Of a stretch of 64,000 nucleotides of DNA, positions 25,713 to 34,871 are shown piece by piece. Source of the DNA: Thalassolituus sp006212115 (GTDB taxonomy: Bacteria; Pseudomonadota; Gammaproteobacteria; Pseudomonadales; Oceanobacteraceae); assembly GCF_040372045.1 (NCBI RefSeq), contig NZ_BAABWH010000002.1. One strand, given 5' to 3'. A model generated the notes under the pieces. It saw only the letters and a program-made list of their open reading frames with translations. It did no database searches and was not told the origin of the DNA. How positions within the stretch are numbered: position 1 is the stretch's first letter; each line of letters begins with the position of its first letter. The position numbers were made by a program, and so were the translations under genes.

Positions 25713-25889
25713 TCAATCGAGATAATAGGACTCGAGATCTTTCTCTAAGCGCTTACGCTCAAGGTGCGCTTCGATGGCCCGTCGGGAGATGAGTTTCTTT
25801 GAAGCGTGTGCTTCTTTGTTGACGACGACATTGCCGTTTTCGTCGAATGAGACGGTTTCTTCGGATGTGTAATCTTTAGCAGTTTCCAT
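25713..25889 (-). CDS. Small conserved-looking protein (58 residues)
   Basis: This gene is too short for most ORF filters. The ATG at 25887-25889 has a good AGAGGGAAT ribosome-binding site, and a terminator follows the stop, so it looks like a complete single-gene unit. The product has an acidic start (METAKDYTSEETVSFDENG) and a basic helical end (SRRAIEAHLERKRLEKDLE, then SYYLD). The RR-x-IE-x-x-x-E-RK pattern is reminiscent of the small PA3496-type proteins of Pseudomonas, but I cannot confirm this. No signal peptide or membrane segment is present. Confidence 0.7.
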   Translation of the reverse strand: METAKDYTSEETVSFDENGNVVVNKEAHASKKLISRRAIEAHLERKRLEKDLESYYLD

Positions 25890-26099
25890 AATGTATTCCC
25901 TCTGGGAGTCACAATTCCGGTTGCGATTCTACTTCTTATAGTTGACAGACAGATTACAGGATTTGACTGATAATCCAACCGGTTTATTCAGCCAAAACAC
26001 GCAACTGGGCGTGTTTGTCCTAATTTTGTTGTTGATATGGTTATTAATTAAACGGACGTTGAGAAAACATCTATCGAGTGTTCGATTTTAATGGTGACC

Positions 26100-26130
26100 C
26101 GGGCATCTCCGAATTGTTCAGAGGTGTTCT
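26100..26130. repeat. Dispersed palindromic element at the hexR 3' end
   Basis: GGGCATCTCCGAA and TTCAGAGGTGTTCT pair imperfectly. On the minus strand the element supplies the last bases around the hexR stop codon (TAG), then reads into the palindrome, which could act as a terminator. Confidence 0.55.
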
Positions 26131-26986
26131 AGTTTTCATTATTGATGCGTAAGGAATGAATACTCTGCTTAATCGCATTCAGATGATTAGCGAAATCAGG
26201 GCCGCGGCGTTGAGTAACGGCGACCGCAAGCATATCAATGATCATCAGGTGAGCAATACGCGAAGTCATGGGGGTGAACTGTTCCGTGTCCTCCTCAATG
26301 TTAATAAATATAGGAAGGTTAGCGGCTTCGCTGACAGGGGTATTTTGCGGCGCAAGGCTGACGACGATAGCACCATGCTGCTGCGCCAGCTGAATTGAAT
26401 GCATCAGGTCTCGGGTACGACCGCTTTGTGATATCGCAACGACAACGTCATTCTGCCCCAGTGTGACCGCCGACATCGATTGCATATGCGGGTCGCTGTA
26501 GGCCGCGGTCGCGACCTGAAGACGGAAGAATTTATGTTGAGCATCTGTCGCAACAGCACCTGATGCGCCGTAGCCATAAAATTCAACGCGCCTTGCCGCA
26601 CTGATGGCCTGTGCAGCCTCAGTAATCTGCTCGGGCAGCAACTGGCTTTTCACCTGATGCAGACGTTGGATGGTGGTATCGGCAATTTTGGTGCAGATGT
26701 CATCGATGCTGTCGTCTTCGGCAATCGCGAATTGACCAATATTATTGGCCACAGCGGTTTCCTGTGCGATCCGGACTTTGAATTCCTGAAATCCATTACA
26801 ACCAATGGCACGGCAGAAGCGCACAATAGTGGGCTCACTCACTTGCGCTTCCTGCGCGAGGTCGACAATACGCATATGCATCACTTGTTCGGGTTCGGCC
26901 AGAACAAAGTCTGCAACTTTCACCTCTGACTTTCTCAGTGACGATCGCGCCGTTGCGATTTCTTTGAGTATGGGCTGGTTTTTCAC
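26129..26986 (-). CDS. hexR: RpiR-family transcriptional regulator (HexR-like)
   Basis: The 285-residue repressor has an N-terminal RpiR helix-turn-helix (SEPTIVRFCRAIGCNGFQEFKV, about residues 45-66) and a C-terminal SIS domain (YGYGASGAVATDAQHKFFRL, then VVAISQSGRTRDLM). In gamma-proteobacteria HexR senses KDPG and controls the Entner-Doudoroff and central carbon genes. I start at GTG 26986, which gives the family length; upstream ATGs would add a poorly coding 49 residues. It is divergent from uvrD. No glycolytic gene is adjacent, so the HexR assignment rests on sequence alone. Confidence 0.78.
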   Translation of the reverse strand: MKNQPILKEIATARSSLRKSEVKVADFVLAEPEQVMHMRIVDLAQEAQVSEPTIVRFCRAIGCNGFQEFKVRIAQETAVANNIGQFAIAEDDSIDDICTKIADTTIQRLHQVKSQLLPEQITEAAQAISAARRVEFYGYGASGAVATDAQHKFFRLQVATAAYSDPHMQSMSAVTLGQNDVVVAISQSGRTRDLMHSIQLAQQHGAIVVSLAPQNTPVSEAANLPIFINIEEDTEQFTPMTSRIAHLMIIDMLAVAVTQRRGPDFANHLNAIKQSIHSLRINNEN

Positions 26987-27106
26987 TGTGGCTTCTCTAC
27001 CTGTGCTAGGGCGATTATACGAGGGATGCAGAGGAATCATAGAGTTCATCATTATCCAGAGGCCAAAATGATTCAGCTGAGAAGGCATTCTGTTAAACTT
27101 GTGGCC

Positions 27107-29296
27107 ATGGATATTTCGCTTCTGATTGATCAACTAAACGACGGCCAGCGTAACGCCGTATGTGCTAACTCCCCTCACCAACTGGTGCTGGCTGGTGCCG
27201 GTTCTGGCAAGACACGGGTGTTGGTGCATCGTATCGCTTGGTTACTTAAGGTCGAAAACGTATCGCCTTTTTCAGTCATGGCTGTGACCTTTACCAATAA
27301 GGCCGCGCGTGAAATGCGCACCCGGATTGAACAGGTTTTGAACGAGCCATCCAATGGGCTATGGGTGGGAACCTTCCACGGACTCGCGCACCGCTTGTTG
27401 AAGCAGCACTGGCGTGAAGCAAAGCTGCCTCAGTACTTTCAGATTCTCGATAGCGATGATCAGGTGCGCTTGATCAAACGTCTGATGAAAGAACACAACA
27501 TCGATGACAGTCGCTACCCTCCCAAGCAGATTCAGTGGTTTATCAATGGACAGAAAGACGAAGGCCGTCGTGCGGCGCATGTGATTCCGTCGGCTGATCC
27601 ATTTACCGCTCAACTGAGAGAGTTTTACTTTATCTACGAAGAGCACTGTCAGCGAAATGGCTTGGTTGATTTTGGTGAAATTCTACTTCGCGCCCATGAG
27701 CTTTGGTTAGAAAACCCAGAGCTGCTGGCGCATTACCAAAGCCGCTTCCGCAATATTCTCGTGGACGAGTTCCAGGACACCAACAACATCCAGTACGCGT
27801 GGATTCGCTTGTTAGCTGGCAACACCGTCTCCGTGATGGTGGTTGGCGATGATGATCAGTCGATTTACGGCTGGCGGGGTGCCAATGTCGGTAACATCCG
27901 GGCATTCCAGGAAGACTTTCCCGGCGCTGAGATGATCAAGCTGGAGCAGAATTATCGTTCTACAGCGAATATTCTGGCGGCTGCGAATGCGGTGATATCC
28001 AATAATAGTGGTCGCCTCGGTAAAGAGCTGCGCACCGACGATGAAGATGGCGAGCAGATTTCCCTGTATGCCGCATTCAATGAGCAGGACGAGGCGCGTT
28101 ACATCGCCGACTTAGTCGACGAGTGGGCCAGGGCCGGGCGCGCCCGCACGGACATGGCCGTGCTGTATCGTTCCAATGCCCAATCGCGAACGTTGGAAGA
28201 AGCGTTTCTCCGTTCTGGAATCCCTTACCGCATCTATGGTGGCCAGCGCTTCTACGAGCGCCTCGAAATTAAGAATGCCCTGGCCTACCTTCGCCTACTG
28301 TTAACCCGTGATGACGACGGTGCCGTAGAGCGGGTGATTAATGTGCCCGCCCGTTCCATTGGCGAGAAAACGGTTGAGTCGCTGCGCGCCATTGCTCGCG
28401 ATGAAGGCTGCTCGTTGTGGCAGGCCTTGCACAAGGCATTAGCGCATAACAGCTTGCCTAAGCGTGCCTCGGGTGCGGTGCAGGGGTTTATCGATTTAAT
28501 CGAGGAGCTGTCTGTCGGAGCAGAAGATCTGCCCCTGCATGAGCTGGTCGATAATATTATTCAGCAATCTGGTTTGATCGAGCACCACCGTAAGGAAAAA
28601 GGTGAAAAGGGTCAGGCCCGGATCGACAACCTCGAAGAGCTGGTTACAGCCGCTCGTCAGTTCGAACCCGACTTTATCGATGATGCCGAGGAAGACGAAT
28701 CAGCTCTTGCACGTTTCCTCGATAGTGCAGCGCTGGAGGCCGGAGAAGGTCAGGCCGATGAGTACGATGATGCCGTGCAGCTGATGACGCTGCACTCGGC
28801 CAAAGGCCTTGAATTTCCGCAGGTCGTTCTTGCTGGGGTCGAAGAAGGGCTGTTCCCTCATAAAATGTCGATGGACGAAGCCGAAGGGCTGGAAGAGGAG
28901 CGACGCCTCGCCTACGTCGGCATCACCCGCGCGATGGAAAAACTGATTATTACCTACGCGGAAAGCCGACGATTACACGGTCAGGAAAATTTCAGCACGC
29001 CATCACGATTTATCCGGGAAATACCGTCCGAGCTTGTTTCCGAAGTGCGTCTGAAGAACAGCGTCAGCCGCCCATTGTCAGCGCGTACTTCAAAGCCATC
29101 GTCGAACAGCCAGCCTGATTTTGTACAGGAGCAATATCCGTATAGCCTTGGGCAGCGTGTATTTCATGAAATGTTTGGTGAAGGTACCGTGATGCAATTC
29201 GAAGGGCAGGGCGCGGGTTTACGTGTTCAGGTGAACTTTGATGATGCCGGTACTAAGTGGTTGGTAGCCAGTTTCGCAAAACTTGAAGCGTGTTGA
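27107..29296 (+). CDS. uvrD: DNA helicase II
   Basis: This 729-residue superfamily 1 helicase acts in nucleotide excision and mismatch repair. In order I see the Q motif (LNDGQRNAV), Walker A AGAGSGKTRVL (motif I), TFTNKAAREMR (Ia), VDEFQDTNNIQY (II), GDDDQSIYGWRGA (III), QNYRST (IV), LMTLHSAKGLEFPQV (V) and EERRLAYVGITRA (VI). The C-terminus has the UvrD Tudor-like end, GEGTVMQFEGQG. ATG 27107 is chosen because homologues begin MDISxLLDxLN; the frame is open further upstream. It is divergent from hexR. Confidence 0.95.
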   Translation: MDISLLIDQLNDGQRNAVCANSPHQLVLAGAGSGKTRVLVHRIAWLLKVENVSPFSVMAVTFTNKAAREMRTRIEQVLNEPSNGLWVGTFHGLAHRLLKQHWREAKLPQYFQILDSDDQVRLIKRLMKEHNIDDSRYPPKQIQWFINGQKDEGRRAAHVIPSADPFTAQLREFYFIYEEHCQRNGLVDFGEILLRAHELWLENPELLAHYQSRFRNILVDEFQDTNNIQYAWIRLLAGNTVSVMVVGDDDQSIYGWRGANVGNIRAFQEDFPGAEMIKLEQNYRSTANILAAANAVISNNSGRLGKELRTDDEDGEQISLYAAFNEQDEARYIADLVDEWARAGRARTDMAVLYRSNAQSRTLEEAFLRSGIPYRIYGGQRFYERLEIKNALAYLRLLLTRDDDGAVERVINVPARSIGEKTVESLRAIARDEGCSLWQALHKALAHNSLPKRASGAVQGFIDLIEELSVGAEDLPLHELVDNIIQQSGLIEHHRKEKGEKGQARIDNLEELVTAARQFEPDFIDDAEEDESALARFLDSAALEAGEGQADEYDDAVQLMTLHSAKGLEFPQVVLAGVEEGLFPHKMSMDEAEGLEEERRLAYVGITRAMEKLIITYAESRRLHGQENFSTPSRFIREIPSELVSEVRLKNSVSRPLSARTSKPSSNSQPDFVQEQYPYSLGQRVFHEMFGEGTVMQFEGQGAGLRVQVNFDDAGTKWLVASFAKLEAC

Positions 29297-29327
29297 ACGC
29301 AGACAATAACAATAGCAGGAGACCCCA

Positions 29328-30416
29328 ATGAAACGACTGTTAGTGATCGCCGCAGCTGCACTGATGCTGACTGCTTGTAATAAAGATTGTGAGCCACAGA
29401 CGGGCACTTCCAGTGCGGCACCCGCACAGAAATTCGAGTGGAAGCTGGTTACTTCATGGCCAAAGAACTTTCCGGGATTGGGGACCGCACCTGAACGTTT
29501 TGCGGAACAAGTGGCCCAGCTTTCAGGCGGTCGTTTAACGATCAAAGTCTATGGTGCAGGTGAACTGGTACCAGCACTACAAGTCTTTGACGCCGTTTCA
29601 CAAGGCACTGCGGAAATGGGGCACAGTGGTGCTTACTACTGGAAAGGGAAGGCCTCTGCCGCGCAGTTTTTTACCTCAGTTCCATTTGGTTTGACTGCTC
29701 AGGAGATGAACGGCTGGATTCAATACGGCGGTGGACAAGCGCTGTGGGAAGAAGTGTATGCCCCATTTAATTTGCTGCCATTACCGGGTGGAAACACAGG
29801 CGTTCAGATGGGCGGTTGGTTTAATAAAGAGATCAACAGTGTAGATGACCTGAAAGGTTTGAAAATGCGAATCCCGGGTCTTGGTGGGGAAGTGCTGGCA
29901 CGTGCAGGAGGCACACCGGTAACGCTACCTGGCGGTGAAATCTTCACCTCTTTGCAAACAGGAACCATCGACGCGACCGAGTGGGTTGGCCCGTACAATG
30001 ACCTCGCGTTTGGCCTCTATAAAGTTGCAGAGCATTACTATTTCCCGGGCTGGCATGAGCCGGGTTCCATGATGGAATTCACCATCAACAAAGATGCCTT
30101 TGCAGAACTGCCCGCTGACTTGCAAGCGATTGTACGTATTACCGCCAAGGCAATTAACGAAGACATGCTCGCGGAGTACACCACACGCAATCAGACTGCA
30201 CTGGTTGAGTTGAAAGAAAAGCACGGCGTCGACGTGCGTGAATTCCCGGCTGATGTGCTCAACAAACTACAGACATTATCTGATGAAGTGGTTGCCGAAG
30301 TGGCAAGCGCTGATCCGCTGTCCCAGAAAGTATACGACTCGTACAAAACCTATCGTGATCAGGTGAAGGCGTATCATGCGGTGAGCGAGCAAGCGTATAT
30401 TAACGCTAGGGATTAA
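29328..30416 (+). CDS. dctP: TRAP transporter substrate-binding protein (TakP-like)
   Basis: The 362-residue protein is a predicted lipoprotein (LMLTAC, Cys17) that binds a solute for a TRAP transporter. FEWKLVTSWPKNFPGLG, GGWFNKEINSVDDLKGLKMR, GLGGEVLARAGGTPVTLPGGE and IDATEWVGPYND match the TakP branch, which binds 2-keto acids with sodium. The conserved Arg of family binding sites is in KMRIPGL. Its membrane partners are most likely the convergent dctQ-dctM pair 1.3 kb away on the other strand. It begins 31 bases after uvrD, possibly on a shared transcript. Confidence 0.88.
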   Translation: MKRLLVIAAAALMLTACNKDCEPQTGTSSAAPAQKFEWKLVTSWPKNFPGLGTAPERFAEQVAQLSGGRLTIKVYGAGELVPALQVFDAVSQGTAEMGHSGAYYWKGKASAAQFFTSVPFGLTAQEMNGWIQYGGGQALWEEVYAPFNLLPLPGGNTGVQMGGWFNKEINSVDDLKGLKMRIPGLGGEVLARAGGTPVTLPGGEIFTSLQTGTIDATEWVGPYNDLAFGLYKVAEHYYFPGWHEPGSMMEFTINKDAFAELPADLQAIVRITAKAINEDMLAEYTTRNQTALVELKEKHGVDVREFPADVLNKLQTLSDEVVAEVASADPLSQKVYDSYKTYRDQVKAYHAVSEQAYINARD

Positions 30417-30501
30417 TGTTCTTTCTTTAAAGAGACTTCTTGCGAATCACTCGGGGCACTCTGCTTCGAGTGGTTCACAGAGTTTGTGTGTATCTCTAGC
30501 C

Positions 30502-30533
30502 TATCGTAGGAGCGCAACGCGAAGCTTGCGCGA
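30502..30533. repeat. REP-like element variant
   Basis: CGTAGGAGCGCAACGCGAAGCTTGCGCGAT shares the GTAGGAGxxxx...CGCGAT framework of the elements at 25.4 kb with a different stem (GCGCAA...TTGCGC). A partial downstream half (CCTTCGCGATTTTT) is at 30571-30585. Confidence 0.55.
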
Positions 30534-30625
30534 TAATGTAGGGCCAGGTTCTGATCAGACTGAAGATTAGCCCTTCGCGATTTTTAATTTTAGGTATTCA
30601 ACAAGTCGATCAGGACGAGATCTTT

Positions 30626-30862
30626 TTGAAATATAGTAAAGCTATATCGCGAGCATCGAAATACGCTGGGTGGCTAGCGTTCTGGTCGCCATTACTATAC
30701 ATCGGCGTCCCTCTGCTTCTTTTTCCGTTTTCGTTCAGTTGGGTCTATGGCTATGTAATATATGCTGCCAAGTTGCTATGTCTTTTTAGCTTGAGCATTA
30801 TGCTCCTACATTCTCTGTGCCTTATTACGACCATTCTTCGAAAAGAAGGTATGGTTTTCTAG
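30626..30862 (+). CDS. Possible small membrane protein (doubtful)
   Basis: The frame encodes 78 residues with hydrophobic segments at about residues 14-36, 40-56 and 58-72, ending RKEGMVF. The start is TTG 30626, preceded by GGACGAGA at reasonable spacing. Codon use and G+C are lower than in neighbouring genes, and no family is recognised. It sits in a repeat-rich gap between convergent genes. It could be a recently acquired or spurious frame; I keep it with low confidence. Confidence 0.35.
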   Translation: MKYSKAISRASKYAGWLAFWSPLLYIGVPLLLFPFSFSWVYGYVIYAAKLLCLFSLSIMLLHSLCLITTILRKEGMVF

Positions 30863-31181
30863 CTCGCTTTCTCTTCTTTCATGTTTTCTATCATGTCATT
30901 GCACTCTATCTAGTTTATTACAGAGTGAATATCAATGAAGAAGACCTTGATATGAGTATATTCAGATGGCGTGGATCGTCACCGTAAATGTCCTGTGAGC
31001 AGGTGTGACGCTTTATGCAGGAGGGGAGCTTCTCCCCGAAAACTTGTCGGGAATAAGATTCCCTCTTACAAAGAGATTTACGGTTGACGCCAGTTGATCG
31101 CGAATAGCCTCCGGCTGATTCACTCCCACAGATAATTTAAGGCTGATTCGCTCCTGCGGAGGTGATCTTACCGCGGCACTC
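30863..31181. other. Gap of about 320 bases with a REP-like copy
   Basis: No gene is supported here. The segment 31096-31135 is an inverted, diverged REP-like copy (GATCGCGAATAGCCTCCGGC then TGATTCACTCCCACAG). A partial second unit is at 31141-31158. Confidence 0.5.
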
Positions 31182-31577
31182 TTATCTGGGTACTTTCCTG
31201 ATTCGTCCCGCGCCATCAATAGCGACGTAGACAAATACGGCATCGACAACTTTGCGACGCTTCTCTTCGGTAGGGTTGCGTGTCCAGGCTTCGACTGCGA
31301 TACGGATAGATGAGGTACCGATCTCCAATAGGCGGGTGTAGATACAGACCTCAGCGCCTAAGCGGATGGGTGACATAAAGACCACCGACTCCATCGCGAC
31401 ATTGGCAATCCTCCCCTGTGCTATCCGGCTAGCGTCAGATTCAGCGGCGTGATCCATTTGCCCAACCACCCAGCCACCGCTTATATCTCCGTGGATATTA
31501 CAGTCAGCGCGCGTAGGTAATAATTTAAGGGTCAGATTACCCTCAGGCGACGGTTGGTTGTCTTCGGTCTTTTCCAT
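31182..31577 (-). CDS. YciA-like acyl-CoA thioesterase
   Basis: This 131-residue hotdog enzyme matches the YciA family: LKLLPTRADCNIHGDISGGWVVGQMDHAA with the nucleophile region NIHGDISGG, then ESVVFMSPIRLGAEVCIY, and VDAVFVYVAID near the end. YciA enzymes hydrolyse a broad range of acyl-CoAs. I start at ATG 31577, which has a GGTGAT site 6 bases upstream; an in-frame GTG three codons earlier is possible. It follows dctM on the same strand with 93 bases between, so cotranscription with the TRAP genes is possible. Confidence 0.85.
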   Translation of the reverse strand: MEKTEDNQPSPEGNLTLKLLPTRADCNIHGDISGGWVVGQMDHAAESDASRIAQGRIANVAMESVVFMSPIRLGAEVCIYTRLLEIGTSSIRIAVEAWTRNPTEEKRRKVVDAVFVYVAIDGAGRIRKVPR

Positions 31578-31670
31578 AAGGATCACCGGGAATTTATTAT
31601 TGTGTTGGTCGCGGATTGTACCGCAATCCGCGCCATTGTATAGGTGGTCGGGTACGGCCGGGCTTACTGG

Positions 31671-33047
31671 TTAACCGTAGATCTGATCTGGTAACCAGGT
31701 GGCCAGTTCTGGGAATACGGCCAGCAGGCCGAGTACTGCAACCTGAATCACGATAAAGGGTATTACGCCTTTATACAGCGTGCGAGTCGGCAGGTTTGGT
31801 GGCGCGACGCCTCGCAGGTAGAACAGAGCGAAACCAAACGGTGGTGTCAGGAAGGACGTCTGCAGGTTGATAGCAATCATAATACCGAGCCAGACCGGAT
31901 CAACTCCCATGGCCAGCAGTACTGGCGCAACGATAGGGACGACGACAAAGGTGATTTCGATAAAATCGAGAATAAAGCCAAGCAGGAATATCACCAGCAT
32001 GACCAGCAGCATGGCAGAGAATACGCCACCGGGCAGGTCGGAGAAGATGCCGTGAACCAGCTCCTCACCACCAAATCCTCTGAATACCAGTGAGAAGAGC
32101 GCAGCACCAATGAAAATCAGGAAGATCATACTGGTGACCTGAAGCGTTGCGTCCATCACTTCTCGCAGGCGTTGCAGGCTGAATTGCCCGTATGCGATGG
32201 CCAGTACCAGAGCGCCAAAGGCACCAATTCCGGCGGCTTCGGTCGGCGTTGCTTTACCTGTAAGAATCGATCCCAGAACAGCGATAATCAGCAGCAGTGG
32301 CGGCAACAAGCCTTTCAGCAGCTCAACGATAAAGTGCGGAGAGAGTGGTTCGCGATTCTGCACCGCTGGTGCGGCTTCCGGCTTTAGCAGCGCGACGAAT
32401 CCGGTGTAGACAAAATACCCCAGCACCAGAATCAGTCCGGGGATCAGGGCGCCGACAAACAGGTCGGCGACGGATACCGTGTCAGGCGAGAAGATGCCCA
32501 TTTTCAGCTGCGCCTGCTGATAGGAACTGGATAATACATCGCCAAGAATAATCAGGGCCGTGGAAGGGGGAATAATCTGCCCTAATGTGCCTGTGGCGCA
32601 GATAGTTCCGCTCGCGAGGGCAGGGCTGTAACCATTGCGCAGCATCGCAGGTAAGGAGATCAAACCCATGGTGACCACTGTGGCTCCCACAATACCCGTG
32701 CTGGCTGCCAGCAACATGCCGACGATGATGACGGAGAAGCCGAGACCACCGCGCACAGGGCCAAAGAGTAAACCGAGATTGCGCAACAGTTGTTCGGCAA
32801 TTTTCGATTTTTCTAACATCACGCCCATAAATACAAACAGCGGGACGGCGATCAGTATCTGATTCGATAAAATGCCGAACATGCGGTTTGGCATGGCGTT
32901 CAGGAAGGCTGGGTCGAAGGTGCCGGTAACAAGTCCGATCCCAGCAAACAACAATGACGTGCCCGCCAGCGTAAACGCCACGGGAAAGCCGCACATCAAC
33001 ACAATGCAGATCACGGCAAACAGGATCAGAGGCATAAACTCAGTCAT
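31671..33047 (-). CDS. dctM: TRAP transporter large permease subunit
   Basis: The 458-residue membrane protein is the main channel of a TRAP transporter, with about twelve helices. Family features include FPVAFTLAGTSLLFAGIG, GLISLPAMLRNGYSPALASGT, GTLGQIIPPSTALIILGD and TSFLTPPFGFALFYLRGVAP. It uses a sodium gradient with the small subunit DctQ and a binding protein. Its start overlaps the end of dctQ by 8 bases, which implies translational coupling. Confidence 0.92.
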   Translation of the reverse strand: MTEFMPLILFAVICIVLMCGFPVAFTLAGTSLLFAGIGLVTGTFDPAFLNAMPNRMFGILSNQILIAVPLFVFMGVMLEKSKIAEQLLRNLGLLFGPVRGGLGFSVIIVGMLLAASTGIVGATVVTMGLISLPAMLRNGYSPALASGTICATGTLGQIIPPSTALIILGDVLSSSYQQAQLKMGIFSPDTVSVADLFVGALIPGLILVLGYFVYTGFVALLKPEAAPAVQNREPLSPHFIVELLKGLLPPLLLIIAVLGSILTGKATPTEAAGIGAFGALVLAIAYGQFSLQRLREVMDATLQVTSMIFLIFIGAALFSLVFRGFGGEELVHGIFSDLPGGVFSAMLLVMLVIFLLGFILDFIEITFVVVPIVAPVLLAMGVDPVWLGIMIAINLQTSFLTPPFGFALFYLRGVAPPNLPTRTLYKGVIPFIVIQVAVLGLLAVFPELATWLPDQIYG

Positions 33048-33555
33048 TGTGATGTGCCTCTGTATTGTCTGCAGGAAGTAGAGTACGCAGTATTTCTGCC
33101 AGTGCCTGCAGCAGCAGAGTGATTGGGAGCAGTATTAGCAGGGTCTTCAGTGCGTACACAAACGGCAACCCAGATGCCTCCTGAGAGCGCTCGCGAATGG
33201 CCCACGCATTACCCACGTAGTCCCAGCTGGCCCAGATCAGGAATAGGCAGGTCGGGACAACTAACAGCAGTATCCCCGCGCGCTCTACCCAGCGGCGGCG
33301 GTGCTCTGGCCAGTTTCTGTAAAAGACGTCAACGCGAACGTGGCCGCCCTGTTGCCAGGTATACGCTGCACCGAGCATAAAAACGGCAGCATGCAGATAC
33401 ATCACGCTTTCCTGCAGTGCAATGGACGGGAGGTCAAACAGGTAACGCAGCGCTACCACGCTGCATGTGGCTAATACCATGAACAACGACAGCCAGCGTA
33501 CCGTCTGGCCCGTCAACTGGGTAAAGCGATCGATAAGGCGAATAAACTGAGACAT
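33040..33555 (-). CDS. dctQ: TRAP transporter small permease subunit
   Basis: This 171-residue protein has four membrane helices and the DctQ pattern (YLFDLPSIALQESVMYLHAAVFMLG, HVRVDVFYRNWPEHRR). It supports DctM and DctP. I start at ATG 33555; an ATG at 33588 in the same frame would add 11 residues and cannot be excluded because the ribosome-binding site of either is poor. It is divergent from pstS, sharing a 187-base regulatory gap that holds two Pho boxes. Confidence 0.85.
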   Translation of the reverse strand: MSQFIRLIDRFTQLTGQTVRWLSLFMVLATCSVVALRYLFDLPSIALQESVMYLHAAVFMLGAAYTWQQGGHVRVDVFYRNWPEHRRRWVERAGILLLVVPTCLFLIWASWDYVGNAWAIRERSQEASGLPFVYALKTLLILLPITLLLQALAEILRTLLPADNTEAHHND

Positions 33556-33639
33556 CCCTGTGGGGCCCGGTATAAAAAGACGCGGCATTATAACAGGCTC
33601 AGCGGTTCAGGCATCTGCCCACTCTGGTGCGTAACATTA

Positions 33640-33657
33640 GTGTCATATCGGTGTAAC
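33640..33657 (+). promoter_or_regulatory. Pho box 1 before pstS
   Basis: GTGTCAT-ATCG-GTGTAAC has two PhoB heptamers with exactly 4 bases between. It is close to the CTGTCAT-N4-CTGTCAT consensus. Confidence 0.75.
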
Positions 33658-33668
33658 AAATTGCCGCC

Positions 33669-33686
33669 TTGTCACATTTCTGTAAT
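33669..33686 (+). promoter_or_regulatory. Pho box 2 before pstS, with -10 element
   Basis: TTGTCAC-ATTT-CTGTAAT is a second pair of PhoB heptamers. A GATAAT -10 element follows at 33697-33702, exactly 10 bases after the box, as in known Pho promoters without a -35. Confidence 0.8.
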
Positions 33687-33742
33687 ATAGCGCCCGGATA
33701 ATGGCCAGCATTCGAAATCAAGTGATACATGAAGGAACTCAA

Positions 33743-34786
33743 ATGAAAAAAGTACTTCTGACTGGCGCGGCGATTCTGGCGACCATGACAGGTTCAAATG
33801 CCTACGCTGAGCGCGATTACATCAGCATCGTTGGCTCTTCTACTGTTTACCCGTTCTCTACTGTTGTTGCAGAGCGTTTCGGTAAGTCTTCCAGCTTCCC
33901 AACTCCAAAGGTTGAATCTACTGGTTCAGGCGGCGGCATGAAGCTGTTCTGTCAGGGCGTTGGTGCTAACACTCCTGATATTACTAACGCTTCTCGTGCA
34001 ATCAAACAGTCTGAAATCGAACTGTGTGCAGAAAACGGCGTGACTGACATCGTTGAAGTGATGGTTGGTTATGACGGTATCGTTCTCGCGGGTAGCAACG
34101 AAGCGAAGCAGTACGAACTGACTCGTAAAGACATCTTCCTTGCTCTGGCGAAAATGGTTCCAGCTCAGGACGGTTCAGAAACTCTGATCGAAAACCCTTA
34201 CAAAACCTGGAAAGAAGTAAATCCAGCTCTGCCAGCGAAGAAAATCGAAGTACTTGGCCCACCGCCAACGTCTGGTACTCGCGACGCGTTCGTTGAGCTG
34301 GCAATGGAAGGTGGCTGTAAGAAGTTCCCATTCATCAAAGAGATGAAGAAAGCGGACAAGAAGAAGTACAAAGCTCTGTGCCACGGTATCCGTGAAGATG
34401 GTGCTTACGTTGAAGCAGGTGAAAACGACAACCTGATCGTTCAGAAGCTGGTTGCTAATCCAGACGCACTGGGCATCTTTGGTTACAGCTTCCTTGAGCA
34501 GAACGCTGACAAAGTACACGGCTCAATCGTTGAAGGTCAAGCTCCAGAGTTCGACGCGATCTCTGACGGTTCTTACCCAGTTAGCCGTTCACTGTTCTTC
34601 TACGTTAAGAAAGCACATGTTGGCGTGATTCCTGGCATCGAAGAGTACCTGGCTGAGTTCGTATCGGACAAAGCTATGGGCGAATACGGTTACCTCGCAG
34701 ACAAGGGTATGATCCCTATGACTGAAGAGGAATATAAAAAAGTGGTTGATACTGTCTCAAATCTGAAGACAATCTCCGCTAAGTAA
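33743..34786 (+). CDS. pstS: Phosphate ABC transporter, substrate-binding protein
   Basis: The 347-residue periplasmic protein has a signal peptide ending at SNAYA. Phosphate-binding features are IVGSSTVYPFSTVVAERFG, VESTGSGGGMKLFC (Ser/Gly loop) and PPTSGTRDAFVELAMEGGC. I start at ATG 33743 after GAAGGAACTC; the frame upstream is not coding. It belongs to the longer PstS type found in marine gammaproteobacteria. Strong codon bias and two Pho boxes suggest heavy expression under phosphate starvation. It leads pstSCAB-phoU. Confidence 0.94.
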   Translation: MKKVLLTGAAILATMTGSNAYAERDYISIVGSSTVYPFSTVVAERFGKSSSFPTPKVESTGSGGGMKLFCQGVGANTPDITNASRAIKQSEIELCAENGVTDIVEVMVGYDGIVLAGSNEAKQYELTRKDIFLALAKMVPAQDGSETLIENPYKTWKEVNPALPAKKIEVLGPPPTSGTRDAFVELAMEGGCKKFPFIKEMKKADKKKYKALCHGIREDGAYVEAGENDNLIVQKLVANPDALGIFGYSFLEQNADKVHGSIVEGQAPEFDAISDGSYPVSRSLFFYVKKAHVGVIPGIEEYLAEFVSDKAMGEYGYLADKGMIPMTEEEYKKVVDTVSNLKTISAK

Positions 34787-34805
34787 GACAGGGACCTGTC
34801 TGAGG

Positions 34806-34837
34806 AAAGCCGGGAGTGCGAAAGCACCCCCGGTTTT
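34806..34837 (+). terminator. Partial terminator between pstS and pstC
   Basis: AAAGCCGGGAGTGC and GCACCCCCGGTTTT form a long stem with a GAAA loop and a short T run. Read-through would supply the lower level of pstCAB. Confidence 0.75.
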
Positions 34838-34871
34838 TGCGCATTTAAACACTTACTGACAGAAGTGACCC

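Noticed and set aside
25745..25978. A 77-residue frame on the minus strand.
   Set aside because: It is the shadow of the 58-residue gene at 25713-25889, which has a better ribosome-binding site and terminator.
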